In this document: in pieces, positions 8,238-17,042 of the stretch
Position numbering within the stretch: the stretch's first letter is position 1
Layout of the letters: the number at the start of each line of letters is the position of its first letter
Origin: Halalkalibacter akibai JCM 9157
GTDB lineage: Bacteria; Bacillota; Bacilli; Bacillales; Bacillaceae_D
Assembly: GCF_000513135.1 (NCBI RefSeq)
Contig: NZ_BAUV01000033.1
Coordinates: 1 to 49,240, forward strand
Direction: 5' to 3'
Length of the DNA stretch: 49,240 nt
Program-made: the position numbers and the translations under genes
The notes under the pieces: model-generated
What the model saw: the letters and a program-made list of their open reading frames with translations, nothing else
Database searches by the model: none
What the model was told of the DNA's origin: nothing

Positions 8238-9401
8238 ATGTTAAAAGTAGCAATTATTGGTGCTGGAGCGATTTCATCTGCACACATTAAAGCGTATCAA
8301 GAATTCTCAGATCGTTGTGAAATTATTGCCCTTTGTGATATCTATCCTGAAAAAGCGGAAGAAAAAGCTAGGAAATACAACTTAAATGTAAGTATTTATG
8401 AAGATTATAAACAAATTGCTGAAAGAGAAGACATTGACTTGGTTTCTATTTGTACACCACCATACACTCATGCTGAGACTGCAATTACTTTGATGGATGC
8501 AGGCAAGCATGTGATCGTTGAGAAACCTATGGCATCGTCTTTAGAAGAGTGTGATGCCATGAATGAAGCAGCAGAGCGTAGCCAAAAAGTCTTGTCAGTT
8601 ATTGCACAGAATCGTTTCCGAACGCCAATGATGAAGTTGAAGAGTGTGTTGGAAACAAAGCTAATGGGCCCAATTGTTCATACACAAGTAGATTCCTTTT
8701 GGTGGAGAGGTCACAGTTATTATGATTTATGGTGGAGAGGAACATGGGAAAAAGAAGGAGGAGGTTGTACGTTAAATCATGCAGTGCATCATATTGATAT
8801 TTTTCAGTGGATGAACGGAATGCCTTCTGAAATAACGGCAATTACCAGTAATACTTCTCATGATAATGCCGAAGTTGAAGATTTATCAATTGCGATCTGT
8901 CGTTATGAAAATGGAAGTTTAGCTCAGTTGACGAGTTCTGTTGTTCATCATGGAGAAGAACAACAATTAATCTTCCAAGGCAAAAATGCTAGAGTCTCTG
9001 TTCCATGGAAGCTTAAAGCTTCGAAATCACAGGAAAATGGATTTCCTGCCGACGACCATGAACTTGAGGAAAGGCTCCAATCAGTTTATGATGAACAACC
9101 TGAATGTCTATATGAAGGCCATGAAGGGCAAATTAATGACGTACTCCTTGCTATTGAAGGACAGAAAGAAGTATTAGTTGATGGAATTGAAGGAAGAAAG
9201 ACGTTAGAGTTAATAACGGCTATTTATCAATCATCAAGCTTAGGAGAAAAGGTTACATTACCGTTAACAGGGGATAGTCCATTTTATACTCGTGAAGGTG
9301 TCATGAAACATGCAACTCACTTCTACGAAAAGAAAAATAGTATTGAAAACTTTAGTGACAATACAATTACAACTGGTGGGAACTATACAACTGATAAATA
9401 A
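8238..9401 (+). CDS. Gfo/Idh/MocA-family oxidoreductase
   Basis: 387 residues. Classic N-terminal Rossmann fingerprint VAIIGAGAISSAH, the EKPMA motif near residue 97 with the conserved lysine, and a C-terminal domain with the HAVHHIDIFQWM segment near the active site. A tryptophan-rich loop (SFWWRGHSYYDLWWRGTW, about 155-172) probably lines the sugar site. It would oxidise or reduce a sugar, sugar acid or cyclitol with NAD(P). AGAGGAG lies 8-10 bases upstream. The VOC gene follows after 33 bases and is probably co-transcribed. The C-terminal 30 residues are polar and extend beyond the usual fold. Substrate unknown. Confidence 0.85.
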   Translation: MLKVAIIGAGAISSAHIKAYQEFSDRCEIIALCDIYPEKAEEKARKYNLNVSIYEDYKQIAEREDIDLVSICTPPYTHAETAITLMDAGKHVIVEKPMASSLEECDAMNEAAERSQKVLSVIAQNRFRTPMMKLKSVLETKLMGPIVHTQVDSFWWRGHSYYDLWWRGTWEKEGGGCTLNHAVHHIDIFQWMNGMPSEITAITSNTSHDNAEVEDLSIAICRYENGSLAQLTSSVVHHGEEQQLIFQGKNARVSVPWKLKASKSQENGFPADDHELEERLQSVYDEQPECLYEGHEGQINDVLLAIEGQKEVLVDGIEGRKTLELITAIYQSSSLGEKVTLPLTGDSPFYTREGVMKHATHFYEKKNSIENFSDNTITTGGNYTTDK

Positions 9402-9434
9402 AAAGCTCAATTATTATAGTAAGGGGTAACTTTA

Positions 9435-9818
9435 ATGTTTAAAATTGAAAATATTCATCATGTGAGTCTTTCCATTACCAATTTAGAAAAGGCAAAACAT
9501 TTTTACAGCAATGTTCTTGGATTTCAAGAGATTAAGCGTCCGGATTTCGATTTTCCGGGAGCTTGGTACCAGATTGGAAATCAACAATTACATTTAATTG
9601 TTCATCCTATATCTAACACTTTGCGCGGGGACGCTCCGATTCAGTCTCGAGATGGTCATTTTGCTATTCGAGTTAAAAACTATCATGAAACCCTTGCATA
9701 TCTGAAACAAACTGGAATGGAATTAGTAGAAAAACCAAACAGTAAAAGTGGATTTGCACAAATTTTTTGTGCTGATCCTGATGGTAATTTAATTGAATTT
9801 AACGTAGATCAGAAATAG
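9435..9818 (+). CDS. VOC-superfamily protein (glyoxalase/dioxygenase fold)
   Basis: 127 residues, one complete vicinal-oxygen-chelate module pair. It begins with IHHVSLSITNLEKAKHFYSNVLGF, has HLIVH in the middle strand and ends with FCADPDGNLIEF, giving the usual His/His/Glu metal site. Members include glyoxalases, epimerases and dioxygenases, so the reaction cannot be named. Position behind an oxidoreductase and before a sugar isomerase suggests a role with a sugar-derived keto or aldehyde intermediate. AAGGGGT lies about eight bases before the ATG. A weak hairpin follows at 9833-9864. Confidence 0.8.
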   Translation: MFKIENIHHVSLSITNLEKAKHFYSNVLGFQEIKRPDFDFPGAWYQIGNQQLHLIVHPISNTLRGDAPIQSRDGHFAIRVKNYHETLAYLKQTGMELVEKPNSKSGFAQIFCADPDGNLIEFNVDQK

Positions 9819-9832
9819 AAAATGAGGTCGAG

Positions 9833-9864
9833 GGTTATTCCAAGAACTTTAAGGAGTAACCTTT
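9833..9864 (+). terminator. Possible weak terminator
   Basis: GGTTATTCC (9833-9841) pairs with GGAGTAACC (9853-9861) with one G-U pair, followed by only TTT then A-rich sequence. It would give partial termination between the VOC gene and the isomerase gene. Confidence 0.4.
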
Positions 9865-9983
9865 AAAAAAGGCGTGTAGATTAGCTAAAACGTTTATAGA
9901 TTAGTTATATTAAAAAGTTCAAAGTGAACAAAGTCTTTTTCAGGGCGTGTTTTATGGGACATTTCTTGAGAAGATTTTAATAG

Positions 9984-10541
<558 letters not shown>

Positions 10542-10557
10542 GAGATTCGCTTTTGAG

Positions 10558-10587
10558 ACTACCATACAACACTACTTGTATGGTAGT
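10558..10587. promoter_or_regulatory. Perfect inverted repeat, likely operator of the GntR gene
   Basis: ACTACCATACAA (10558-10569) and TTGTATGGTAGT (10576-10587) are exact reverse complements separated by six bases. There is no T-run after it, so a terminator is unlikely. It ends 25 bases before the GntR start codon, the expected place for autoregulation. Its ten-base arm ACTACCATAC recurs at 6900-6909 in front of the first oxidoreductase gene. Confidence 0.6.
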
Positions 10588-10612
10588 ATAGGAGTTGAGG
10601 GGGTGACGAAAA

Positions 10613-11296
10613 TTGATTCTAGAACTTGGTGAAAGAAGCAAATTTTCTTCAACACGAGATTATGTTTATAACGTTCTAAGAGAAAACATAATATCTTTGA
10701 AGCTTGAGCCTGGTTTATCTATATCTGAAAAAGAAATCTCTGAAAAACTACAAGTCAGCAGAACTCCAGTTAGGGAAGCTTTTGTTAAATTAGTTCAGGA
10801 TGAACTACTTGAGGTTTACCCGCAAAGAGGTTCTTTTGTTGCTTTAATTGATTTAAATCATGTTGAAGAGGCAAGGTTTATTCGCGAACATTTAGAAAAA
10901 GCAGCAATTGGTTTGGCTTGTAAAACGTTTTCTCCTGAACATTTAAATCGCTTAGAATTTAATATACATATGCAAAAGCGTTGTGTGGAAATTAAGGATT
11001 ATAAAAAGTTTTTTGAACTAGATGAAGAGTTTCATGAGACTATTTCAGAAGGTTGTGGGAAAAAACGGATTTGGGGAATTATTCAACAGATGAATGTCCA
11101 TTTAAATCGAGTTAGAATGTTAAGTTTAACTGAACAACATAATTGGGAAGTTATCTTAAGGCAGCATGAGGAAATGATTGAGGCAATTAAAGATCAAAAT
11201 GTTAAACGTGCCAAAAAAGTAATTAGGGAACATCTTACACTTGTCAACGATAATCAGTCCCAGCTGAAAAAAGCATTTCCTACGTATTTTAAGTGA
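10613..11296 (+). CDS. GntR-family regulator with FCD domain
   Basis: 227 residues: winged helix-turn-helix (about 10-75, with LQVSRTPVREAFVKL as recognition helix) and an all-helical FCD effector domain (about 85-215) containing the metal-coordinating Asp/His residues (for example DEEFHETI). FCD regulators often sense hexuronates or related acids, as do UxuR/ExuR. Here the glucuronate genes start 86 bases downstream of it, so it probably controls them together with the upstream isomerase and oxidoreductases. TTG 10613 is used as start because GAGGGGGTGA ends about eight bases before it. A hairpin with T-rich tail follows at 11309. Confidence 0.88.
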   Translation: MILELGERSKFSSTRDYVYNVLRENIISLKLEPGLSISEKEISEKLQVSRTPVREAFVKLVQDELLEVYPQRGSFVALIDLNHVEEARFIREHLEKAAIGLACKTFSPEHLNRLEFNIHMQKRCVEIKDYKKFFELDEEFHETISEGCGKKRIWGIIQQMNVHLNRVRMLSLTEQHNWEVILRQHEEMIEAIKDQNVKRAKKVIREHLTLVNDNQSQLKKAFPTYFK

Positions 11297-11308
11297 TTTT
11301 AATAAATG

Positions 11309-11333
11309 ACCAGTTTTAACTGGTTGTTTGTTC
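11309..11333 (+). terminator. Short terminator after the GntR gene
   Basis: ACCAGTT and AACTGGT form a 7-bp stem with a two-base centre (11309-11324), followed by TGTTTGTT. It is modest in strength. Confidence 0.5.
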
Positions 11334-11340
11334 AAATAGA

Positions 11341-11354
11341 TGAAAGCGTTCTCT
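11341..11354 (+). promoter_or_regulatory. cre-like box before uxaC
   Basis: TGAAAGCGTTCTCT matches TGWNANCGNTNWCA except at the last base. It is 29 bases before the uxaC start codon, a common place for CcpA repression of sugar operons. Confidence 0.45.
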
Positions 11355-11382
11355 TATGAGTTTGCGATAACGAGGTGATAGC

Positions 11383-12792
11383 ATGGTTCCTTTTATGAAC
11401 AAGGATTTTTTGTTAGAAACTGAAACGGCTAAAAAGCTTTATCATGAATATGCAAAAGAAATGCCAATTATCGATTACCATTGCCATTTAACGGCTAAAG
11501 AAATTGCTGAAAATAAACACTTTTCTTCTTTAACCCAAGCGTGGTTAAGTGATGATCATTATAAATGGAGAGCCCTTCGTGCGAATGGTGTGTCAGAAGA
11601 ATTTGTGACAGGGGAAGAGAACGATTCTGATAAATTTCAAAAATGGGCAGAAACGGTTCCCAATTTAATTGGCAATCCGCTTTATCACTGGACTCATTTA
11701 GAATTGCAACGTTGTTTTGGTATTACTGATATATTAACTCCAGAAACAGCTGAATCAATTTGGAATGAATGTAACGCCATGTTACAAAAAGATCAGTTAA
11801 CCCCAAAAGAAATTATTAAGCAATTTAATGTGAAAGCACTTTGCACAACTGACGATCCAATCGACTCATTAGATCATCATAAATCATTAAAAGAAGATGT
11901 TGATTTTCCGGTTCAAGTATTGCCTACTTTTCGTCCGGATGGGGCCTTAAATGTTGATAAAGGTACTTTCGTGGATTGGGTGAAAAAATTAGAGGGTGTT
12001 ACTGGTATCAAGGTGCAAACTTATTTAGATTTTACAAAGGCGTTAGAACAAAGGGTCGATTACTTTCATGAAGTTGGTTGTAGGTTATCTGATCATGGAT
12101 TAGATTCAGCTTTCTTCAGTAAGACAACGGTAACGGAAGTTCAGACGATTTTTACGAAAGCGCTCAATCAAGAAGTTTTGAATGAAAAAGAAGTCATACA
12201 ATTTAAAACAGCTGTTCTCATTTTTCTAGGCAGATTGTACGCACAGAAAGGTTGGGCGATGCAGTTACATATTGGGGGGCTTCGTAATACCAATACTAGA
12301 ATGATTGAAAAAGTTGGCCCGAACACAGGATATGATTCAATTGCCGATTTCACGTATGCGCGGGATTTAGCTTGTTTTCTAGATGAACTGGAAAAAACGA
12401 GCGAATTACCTAAAACGGTGTTGTATTGTTTAAATCCAAGGGATAATTATATGGTCGCTACTTTGGCTGGGAATTTTCAAAGTGAAGTACCGGGAAAAAT
12501 TCAATTTGGAACAGCGTGGTGGTTTAATGACCAGCGTGATGGCATGGAAGATCAAATCAGAACGTTAGCCAACGTTGGAGTTTTATCCAATTTCGTTGGG
12601 ATGCTAACCGATTCTAGAAGTCTACTTTCTTATACGAGACATGAATATTTCAGAAGAATTCTTTGTAACGTTATAGGGAAATGGGTAGAGAACGGCGAAT
12701 ATCCAGCTGATTTTGAACACCTAGGGAAAATTGTAAAGGATATTAGTTTTAATAATATAGAGCACTACTTAGCATTGGATAAGGAGATGTAA
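11383..12792 (+). CDS. uxaC: Glucuronate isomerase
   Basis: 469 residues, full length for the UxaC family (metal-dependent hydrolase fold). DYHCHL near residue 27-32 gives the first metal histidines, and the family's conserved DSRSLLSYTRHEYFRRIL stretch is near the C-terminus. It interconverts D-glucuronate/D-fructuronate and D-galacturonate/D-tagaturonate in the cytosol. uxuA begins four bases after its stop and its ribosome binding site lies inside the uxaC end, so the two are translationally linked. GAGGTGAT precedes ATG 11383 with normal spacing. Confidence 0.93.
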   Translation: MVPFMNKDFLLETETAKKLYHEYAKEMPIIDYHCHLTAKEIAENKHFSSLTQAWLSDDHYKWRALRANGVSEEFVTGEENDSDKFQKWAETVPNLIGNPLYHWTHLELQRCFGITDILTPETAESIWNECNAMLQKDQLTPKEIIKQFNVKALCTTDDPIDSLDHHKSLKEDVDFPVQVLPTFRPDGALNVDKGTFVDWVKKLEGVTGIKVQTYLDFTKALEQRVDYFHEVGCRLSDHGLDSAFFSKTTVTEVQTIFTKALNQEVLNEKEVIQFKTAVLIFLGRLYAQKGWAMQLHIGGLRNTNTRMIEKVGPNTGYDSIADFTYARDLACFLDELEKTSELPKTVLYCLNPRDNYMVATLAGNFQSEVPGKIQFGTAWWFNDQRDGMEDQIRTLANVGVLSNFVGMLTDSRSLLSYTRHEYFRRILCNVIGKWVENGEYPADFEHLGKIVKDISFNNIEHYLALDKEM

Positions 12793-12796
12793 GCAG

Positions 12797-13870
12797 ATGA
12801 GAATGGTATTTCGTTGGTTCGGAGAAGGAAATGATTATATTCCACTAGATCATATTAGACAGATTCCTGGAGTAGAAGGGATTGTTTGGGCTCTTCATGA
12901 TATTCCTGCAGGAGATGAATGGCCATTAGAGCGAATAAAAGAAGTAAAGGAACAAGCTGATCGCTACAATCTAAATATTGACGTCGTTGAAAGTGTAAAT
13001 ATCCATGAAGATATTAAGTTAGGACTTCCGAGTAGAGATGTATACATTGAAAATTATAAGAAAACGATTGAAAGACTAGCACAAGTTGGTGTAAAAGTAA
13101 TTTGCTATAATTTTATGCCTGTCTTTGACTGGACCAGAACCGATTTATTTAAAGAGCTGGAAGATGGATCAACGGCATTGTTTTTTGAAAATGCGAAAAT
13201 TAAAGATATTGACCCAATGGAATTAGTGAAAGAAATCTCTGAGAATTCTAGTCTAACAATGCCTGGTTGGGAGCCTGAGAGATTAAAATCATTATCGAAG
13301 TTATTTGAACAATATAAAGAAGTAACTGAAGAAGATTTATGGAACAATCTACAATACTTTTTGGAGCAAATCATCCCTGTTGCCAAAGAACACAATATTA
13401 AGATGGCGATTCATCCAGATGATCCTCCTTTTTCGGTTTTTGGCTTACCTAGGCTGATCATTAACAAGGAAAATATTCAGCGCTTTTTAAAGCTTGTTGA
13501 TGATCCATATAACGGACTTACTCTTTGTAGCGGATCACTTGGTGCAAACTTAAATAATGATGTCGCCGATATGGTGAGAGAATTTGCGGATAGAATTCAT
13601 TTTGCTCATATTCGTAATGTGAAAACCTATGAAAATGGCGATTTTGTTGAAACATCACACCGTTCCAAAGACGGTACTGTTGATATATTAGAAATAATGA
13701 AGGCTTACCATGATATCGGCTTTACAGGGTATGCAAGGCCAGATCATGGTCGACATATTTGGGGAGAGAAGTGCAGACCGGGTTACGGATTGTATGATCG
13801 TGGTCTCGGTATTATGTACTTATGGGGAGTATGGGATTCACTAGAAAGACTAAAAAAGGAGGAAGCATAA
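12797..13870 (+). CDS. uxuA: Mannonate dehydratase
   Basis: 357 residues, typical UxuA. N-terminal [25 protein letters not shown], the metal-binding [15 protein letters not shown] segment near residue 200-214, [15 protein letters not shown] and the C-terminal YARPDHGRH are all present. It dehydrates D-mannonate to 2-keto-3-deoxy-D-gluconate using Mn or Fe. Its stop codon overlaps the start of the following dehydrogenase gene by one base (TAATG). It is the middle gene of uxaC-uxuA-uxuB. Confidence 0.94.
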   Translation: MRMVFRWFGEGNDYIPLDHIRQIPGVEGIVWALHDIPAGDEWPLERIKEVKEQADRYNLNIDVVESVNIHEDIKLGLPSRDVYIENYKKTIERLAQVGVKVICYNFMPVFDWTRTDLFKELEDGSTALFFENAKIKDIDPMELVKEISENSSLTMPGWEPERLKSLSKLFEQYKEVTEEDLWNNLQYFLEQIIPVAKEHNIKMAIHPDDPPFSVFGLPRLIINKENIQRFLKLVDDPYNGLTLCSGSLGANLNNDVADMVREFADRIHFAHIRNVKTYENGDFVETSHRSKDGTVDILEIMKAYHDIGFTGYARPDHGRHIWGEKCRPGYGLYDRGLGIMYLWGVWDSLERLKKEEA

Positions 13871-14718
13871 TGTTACCTTTAAATGAAAATTTAAAAGGGA
13901 AAGTTGCGGTAATCACAGGTGGGAGTGGTGTCCTTTGTGGAGAGATGGCTCGTGAACTTGGAAGACAAGGAGCAAAAGTAGCAATTTTAAATCGTCAACT
14001 TGAAAAAGGAAAAAAAGTAGAACAAGATATCCGTGAAGCTGGTGGTACAGCTCTAGCCGTTACCTGTGATGTGTTGGATGTAGAAAGTGTAAAACAAGCT
14101 GAGAAGTTAATTACGGAGGAACTTGGAATCTGTGATATTTTAATCAACGGTGCTGGTGGAAACCATCCTGATGGATCAACAACAAATGAAACATTAAAAC
14201 TAGAAGATCTAGAAAATAAAGATTTAAAAACGTTCTATGATTTAACAACTGAAGGATTTCAGTTTGTTTTCAATTTAAATTTAATTGGTACGATTATTCC
14301 AACTCAAGTATTCTCGAAGAAAATGTTAAATCGCAAGGGCGCTACGGTGATTAATATGTCTTCCATGAGTGCTCCTTCACCAATGACAAAAGTTCCTGCT
14401 TACAGTGCTGCAAAAGCGGGCATTGATAACTTTACGCAGTGGTTAGCCGTTCATATGGCTGAAATGGGAATTCGCGTTAATTCAATCGCACCAGGATTCT
14501 TCTTAACAGAGCAAAACAAGCGTTTGTTAACAAATGAAGATGGGTCTTTAACTGAGCGCTCTAATAAAATCTTGACTCATACACCGATGAATAGATTTGG
14601 AAAGCCTGAAGATCTGTTAGGTACATTAATTTGGCTAGCTGATGAGAACATGTCTGGTTTTGTAACAGGAATTACGGTGCCAGTAGATGGTGGTTTCTTA
14701 TCGTATTCTGGGGTATAA
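13870..14718 (+). CDS. uxuB: SDR-type D-mannonate (fructuronate) oxidoreductase
   Basis: 282 residues of the short-chain dehydrogenase family. TGGSGVLCG (16-24) is the cofactor motif, NGAGG follows, and YSAAK near residue 177 supplies the catalytic Tyr/Lys with an upstream Ser. It corresponds to the Bacillus YjmF/UxuB type of fructuronate reductase, not the long-chain E. coli UxuB. It reduces D-fructuronate to D-mannonate, linking UxaC to UxuA. An upstream in-frame ATG at 13822 lies inside uxuA and is rejected; AGGAGGAAG precedes ATG 13870. A strong terminator closes the operon. Genes for KDG kinase and KDPG aldolase are not present here. Confidence 0.9.
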   Translation: MLPLNENLKGKVAVITGGSGVLCGEMARELGRQGAKVAILNRQLEKGKKVEQDIREAGGTALAVTCDVLDVESVKQAEKLITEELGICDILINGAGGNHPDGSTTNETLKLEDLENKDLKTFYDLTTEGFQFVFNLNLIGTIIPTQVFSKKMLNRKGATVINMSSMSAPSPMTKVPAYSAAKAGIDNFTQWLAVHMAEMGIRVNSIAPGFFLTEQNKRLLTNEDGSLTERSNKILTHTPMNRFGKPEDLLGTLIWLADENMSGFVTGITVPVDGGFLSYSGV

Positions 14719-14736
14719 CAATAGAAGTAAATTGAG

Positions 14737-14775
14737 AAGATCAAATCAACGCTTTATCGTTGGTTTGATCTTTTT
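14737..14775 (+). terminator. Terminator of the uxa/uxu operon
   Basis: A 15-bp stem, AAGATCAAATCAACG (14737-14751) with CGTTGGTTTGATCTT (14758-14772) and one G-U pair, is followed by a T-rich run. Confidence 0.9.
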
Positions 14776-14864
14776 ATTTGTAAAAGGGTTATTCCTCCAT
14801 TAACATTTTTCTTAAACTTCAAGAACCTTGATGATTTAATGATTTTTCATTCGCTCACTTCATT

Positions 14865-14906
14865 TGTGACCTATATCACTTACTCTTAGAAATAAATTCA
14901 TATAAT
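14865..14906 (+). promoter_or_regulatory. Fnr/Crp-type class II promoter
   Basis: TGTGA-N6-TCACT (14865-14880) matches the Crp/Fnr box TGTGA-N6-TCACA at nine of ten positions. A consensus -10 TATAAT lies at 14901-14906. With a start point near 14913, the box is centred near -41, the class II activator position, and there is no -35 match. In Bacillus this box is read by Fnr under oxygen limitation. Confidence 0.6.
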
Positions 14907-14962
14907 GAAGGAAACTAATAAGAATAGGAAAGAAGCGACTGTTTCTTAGATGGAGGATGGAA

Positions 14963-16558
14963 GTGGATTTATTTTCTTTATTAAATGAACCATTATTATT
15001 ATTATTTATTATTTTATTTTTAGGTTCTCTTCTTGGTCAAGCAAAAATAAAAGGAGTTAGTCTTGGAACCTCAGGGGTGTTATTAGTAGCCATGTTGTTT
15101 GGACATTTCGGTTATCAAATTTCACCTACCGTGCAGAATTTAGGATTAAGTTTATTTATAGTAGCAGTAGGATTACAAGCTGGGCCACGTTTCTTTCGAA
15201 TGATGCGCTCAAGTGGAATCATTTTTGGAATTATAGGTATATTTATTGTATTAATGGCTGCTGTGACAACCATAATTGTCGCAAAAATGTTTCATTTATC
15301 GCCAGCTTTAAGTATTGGATTAATGACTGGAGCACTGACGAGCACACCTGGTTTAGCCGCGGCGCTTCAAGCAACAAACGATCCGTTAGCCTCTGTTGGT
15401 TATGGTATTGCTTATCCATTTGGAGTCATAGCTGTGGTATTATTTGTACAGCTTTTACCAAGAATGTTGAACGTAGATTTAGTAAAGGACTTAAAAGAGA
15501 AAGACGATCCTGCACGAACGGAGGGATCTCCAGAGGTCATGACGATTGAAGTTAACCATTCTTCCGTTCACAAACGAACATTAAAAGAATTAAAATTCAA
15601 CCGTTATAAATCAGTTGTTATTAGCCGTGTGATTCGAGGAGATCGAAATATTATTGCTTTAAATGATACGGTCATTTTAATAGGAGACCGTTTAGTTGCT
15701 GTTGGTTTACGTCCTGATTTAGAGGAACTTTGTCACGATATCGGAAAAGAAGTGAGATCGGACTTCAGCAATTCAGACCACGTTCAACTTCGTAAGGTCG
15801 TAGTTGACTCGGAAGAAATGATCGGTAAAAGTTTAAGGGAGCTTGAATTAAGAAGGAGGTATGGTGTAACCGTTACTCGGATGGAAAGAGGTGGGTTTGA
15901 ATTTAACCAAAGTTCCAAGTGGCGATTAGAGAGAGGAGATACACTTACCCTTGTAAGTAGCGAAGATCGTTTAAATTCAATTGAAAAGCTTTTTAGTAAA
16001 AAAACGTTGACTGTAACAAATGTTCATATTTTTTCATTAAGTTTAATTTTATTAATAGGTATTGGAGTTGGAATGATACCGGTTCATTTACCTCATTTAG
16101 GCACAATCACGTTTGGAGTCGCTGGAGGCCCATTGTTTGTCGCTTTGATTATAGGCCATTTTGGGAAACTTGGACCTGTAAGGGCGCGGTACTTTCAACC
16201 TTCGAATCAAGTTATTCGGGATATTGGACTTGTATTGTTCTTGGCGGGAGCAGGCACAACGGCCGGACAGGGTATTGTCGAAGTCGTTCAAAGAGAAGGA
16301 GTAAGTCTTTTAATAGGAGGAGCACTCATAACAATCGTTCCTATTATATGCGGGTTTTTCATAGCTCGAAAATTCTTTCAATTAAGCATGGTCCATTCAT
16401 TAGGAGCCCTTTGTGGAGGGTTAACAAGTACGCCAGGCCTTGGGGCAGTTAATCAGTTGATTGATTCTGAAGATCCATCTATCGCTTATGCAGCAGCATA
16501 CCCGTTTGCCTTAATCTTGGTCGCGATCATTTCACAAGTGTTGGTGTTTTTCTTATAA
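14963..16558 (+). CDS. AspT/YidE/YbjL-family transporter with two RCK_C domains
   Basis: 531 residues in the order: five or so membrane helices (to about 165), two cytosolic TrkA-C (RCK_C) domains (about 180-260 and 270-345), then a second membrane half (about 350-531). The halves are internal repeats: MTGALTSTPGLAAAL in the first and CGGLTSTPGLGAVN in the second. This is the AspT/YidE/YbjL antiporter layout. AspT itself exchanges aspartate and alanine; the substrate here is unknown and may be a carboxylate or amino acid. GTG 14963 is preferred because GGAGG ends six bases upstream, whereas ATG 14957 directly abuts it. The upstream Fnr-like promoter suggests expression at low oxygen. Confidence 0.8.
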   Translation: MDLFSLLNEPLLLLFIILFLGSLLGQAKIKGVSLGTSGVLLVAMLFGHFGYQISPTVQNLGLSLFIVAVGLQAGPRFFRMMRSSGIIFGIIGIFIVLMAAVTTIIVAKMFHLSPALSIGLMTGALTSTPGLAAALQATNDPLASVGYGIAYPFGVIAVVLFVQLLPRMLNVDLVKDLKEKDDPARTEGSPEVMTIEVNHSSVHKRTLKELKFNRYKSVVISRVIRGDRNIIALNDTVILIGDRLVAVGLRPDLEELCHDIGKEVRSDFSNSDHVQLRKVVVDSEEMIGKSLRELELRRRYGVTVTRMERGGFEFNQSSKWRLERGDTLTLVSSEDRLNSIEKLFSKKTLTVTNVHIFSLSLILLIGIGVGMIPVHLPHLGTITFGVAGGPLFVALIIGHFGKLGPVRARYFQPSNQVIRDIGLVLFLAGAGTTAGQGIVEVVQREGVSLLIGGALITIVPIICGFFIARKFFQLSMVHSLGALCGGLTSTPGLGAVNQLIDSEDPSIAYAAAYPFALILVAIISQVLVFFL

Positions 16559-16586
16559 TAAAAAACCCGGTTATCTTTACCGGGTT
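16556..16586 (-). terminator. Terminator for the small minus-strand gene
   Basis: AACCCGGT (16564-16571) pairs with ACCGGGTT (16579-16586). Read on the minus strand it ends in TTTTTTATTATA. The plus-strand tail is weaker, so it may stop the transporter transcript only partly. Confidence 0.8.
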
Positions 16587-16595
16587 CCTGTTTGT

Positions 16596-16781
16596 TTATG
16601 ATCTTTGGATACTTGAGTTGGTATAACTTTGTACCAACTTATGTAAATCTTTGTGAGCTTCTCTTACTTTAAGTGTTTCTTCAAGTATTCGTTGAAACCC
16701 TTCTAGATCTTTATCAGATGCGTTTAGAACAGTTTTAGTTAACCCGTCAGCAATTTGTTGAAGTGTGAAATCACGATTCAT
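16596..16781 (-). CDS. Small conserved-looking protein of unknown function
   Basis: 61 residues, no membrane segment or signal peptide, mostly helical and charged, with a segment (DKDLEGFQRILEETLKVREAHKDLHKLVQ) that could form a coiled coil. Not recognised. Credible as a gene because it fits exactly between its own strong terminator and an upstream AAAGG ribosome binding site. ATG 16781 and a TTG at 16787 are both possible starts; the TTG has the shorter spacing. It is flanked by a transporter and a secreted protease, with no clear functional link. Confidence 0.6.
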   Translation of the reverse strand: MNRDFTLQQIADGLTKTVLNASDKDLEGFQRILEETLKVREAHKDLHKLVQSYTNSSIQRS

Positions 16782-16984
16782 TATCAATTCAACCTTTCTT
16801 AACTTTTTTATTTACCTAGTAGGCGGTGGATAAAAAGGGGGGAGAAATAGAACTGCTTTTTATTCTATTAACTTTATAGTAAGCCTTTTTCTAAAGATCG
16901 AATAGGGAACCCGCAACTTTATCATAAGGCTTGTACAATCTTACAAACAATTTGAACCTTTTTGATTATTTTTAATGGAAATGT

Positions 16985-17035
16985 AAAAAAGGGATATCTA
17001 AAAGTTGAAGCTCAACCTGAAGATATCCCTTTTTT
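16985..17035 (-). terminator. Terminator of the subtilase gene
   Basis: AAAAAAGGGATATCT (16985-16999) and AGATATCCCTTTTTT (17021-17035) are perfectly complementary, with an inner GTTGA/TCAAC stem. It lies immediately after the protease stop codon on the minus strand. Confidence 0.92.
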
Positions 17036-17042
17036 GAAATCA

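Noticed and set aside
10558-10587. Terminator after the isomerase gene
   Set aside because: The stem is perfect but is followed by ATAGGAGTTGAGG, not a T-run, and sits directly before the GntR ribosome binding site.
13822-13869. Extended N-terminus for the UxuB-like protein
   Set aside because: The extra 16 residues lie inside uxuA in another frame, and a good ribosome binding site precedes ATG 13870.
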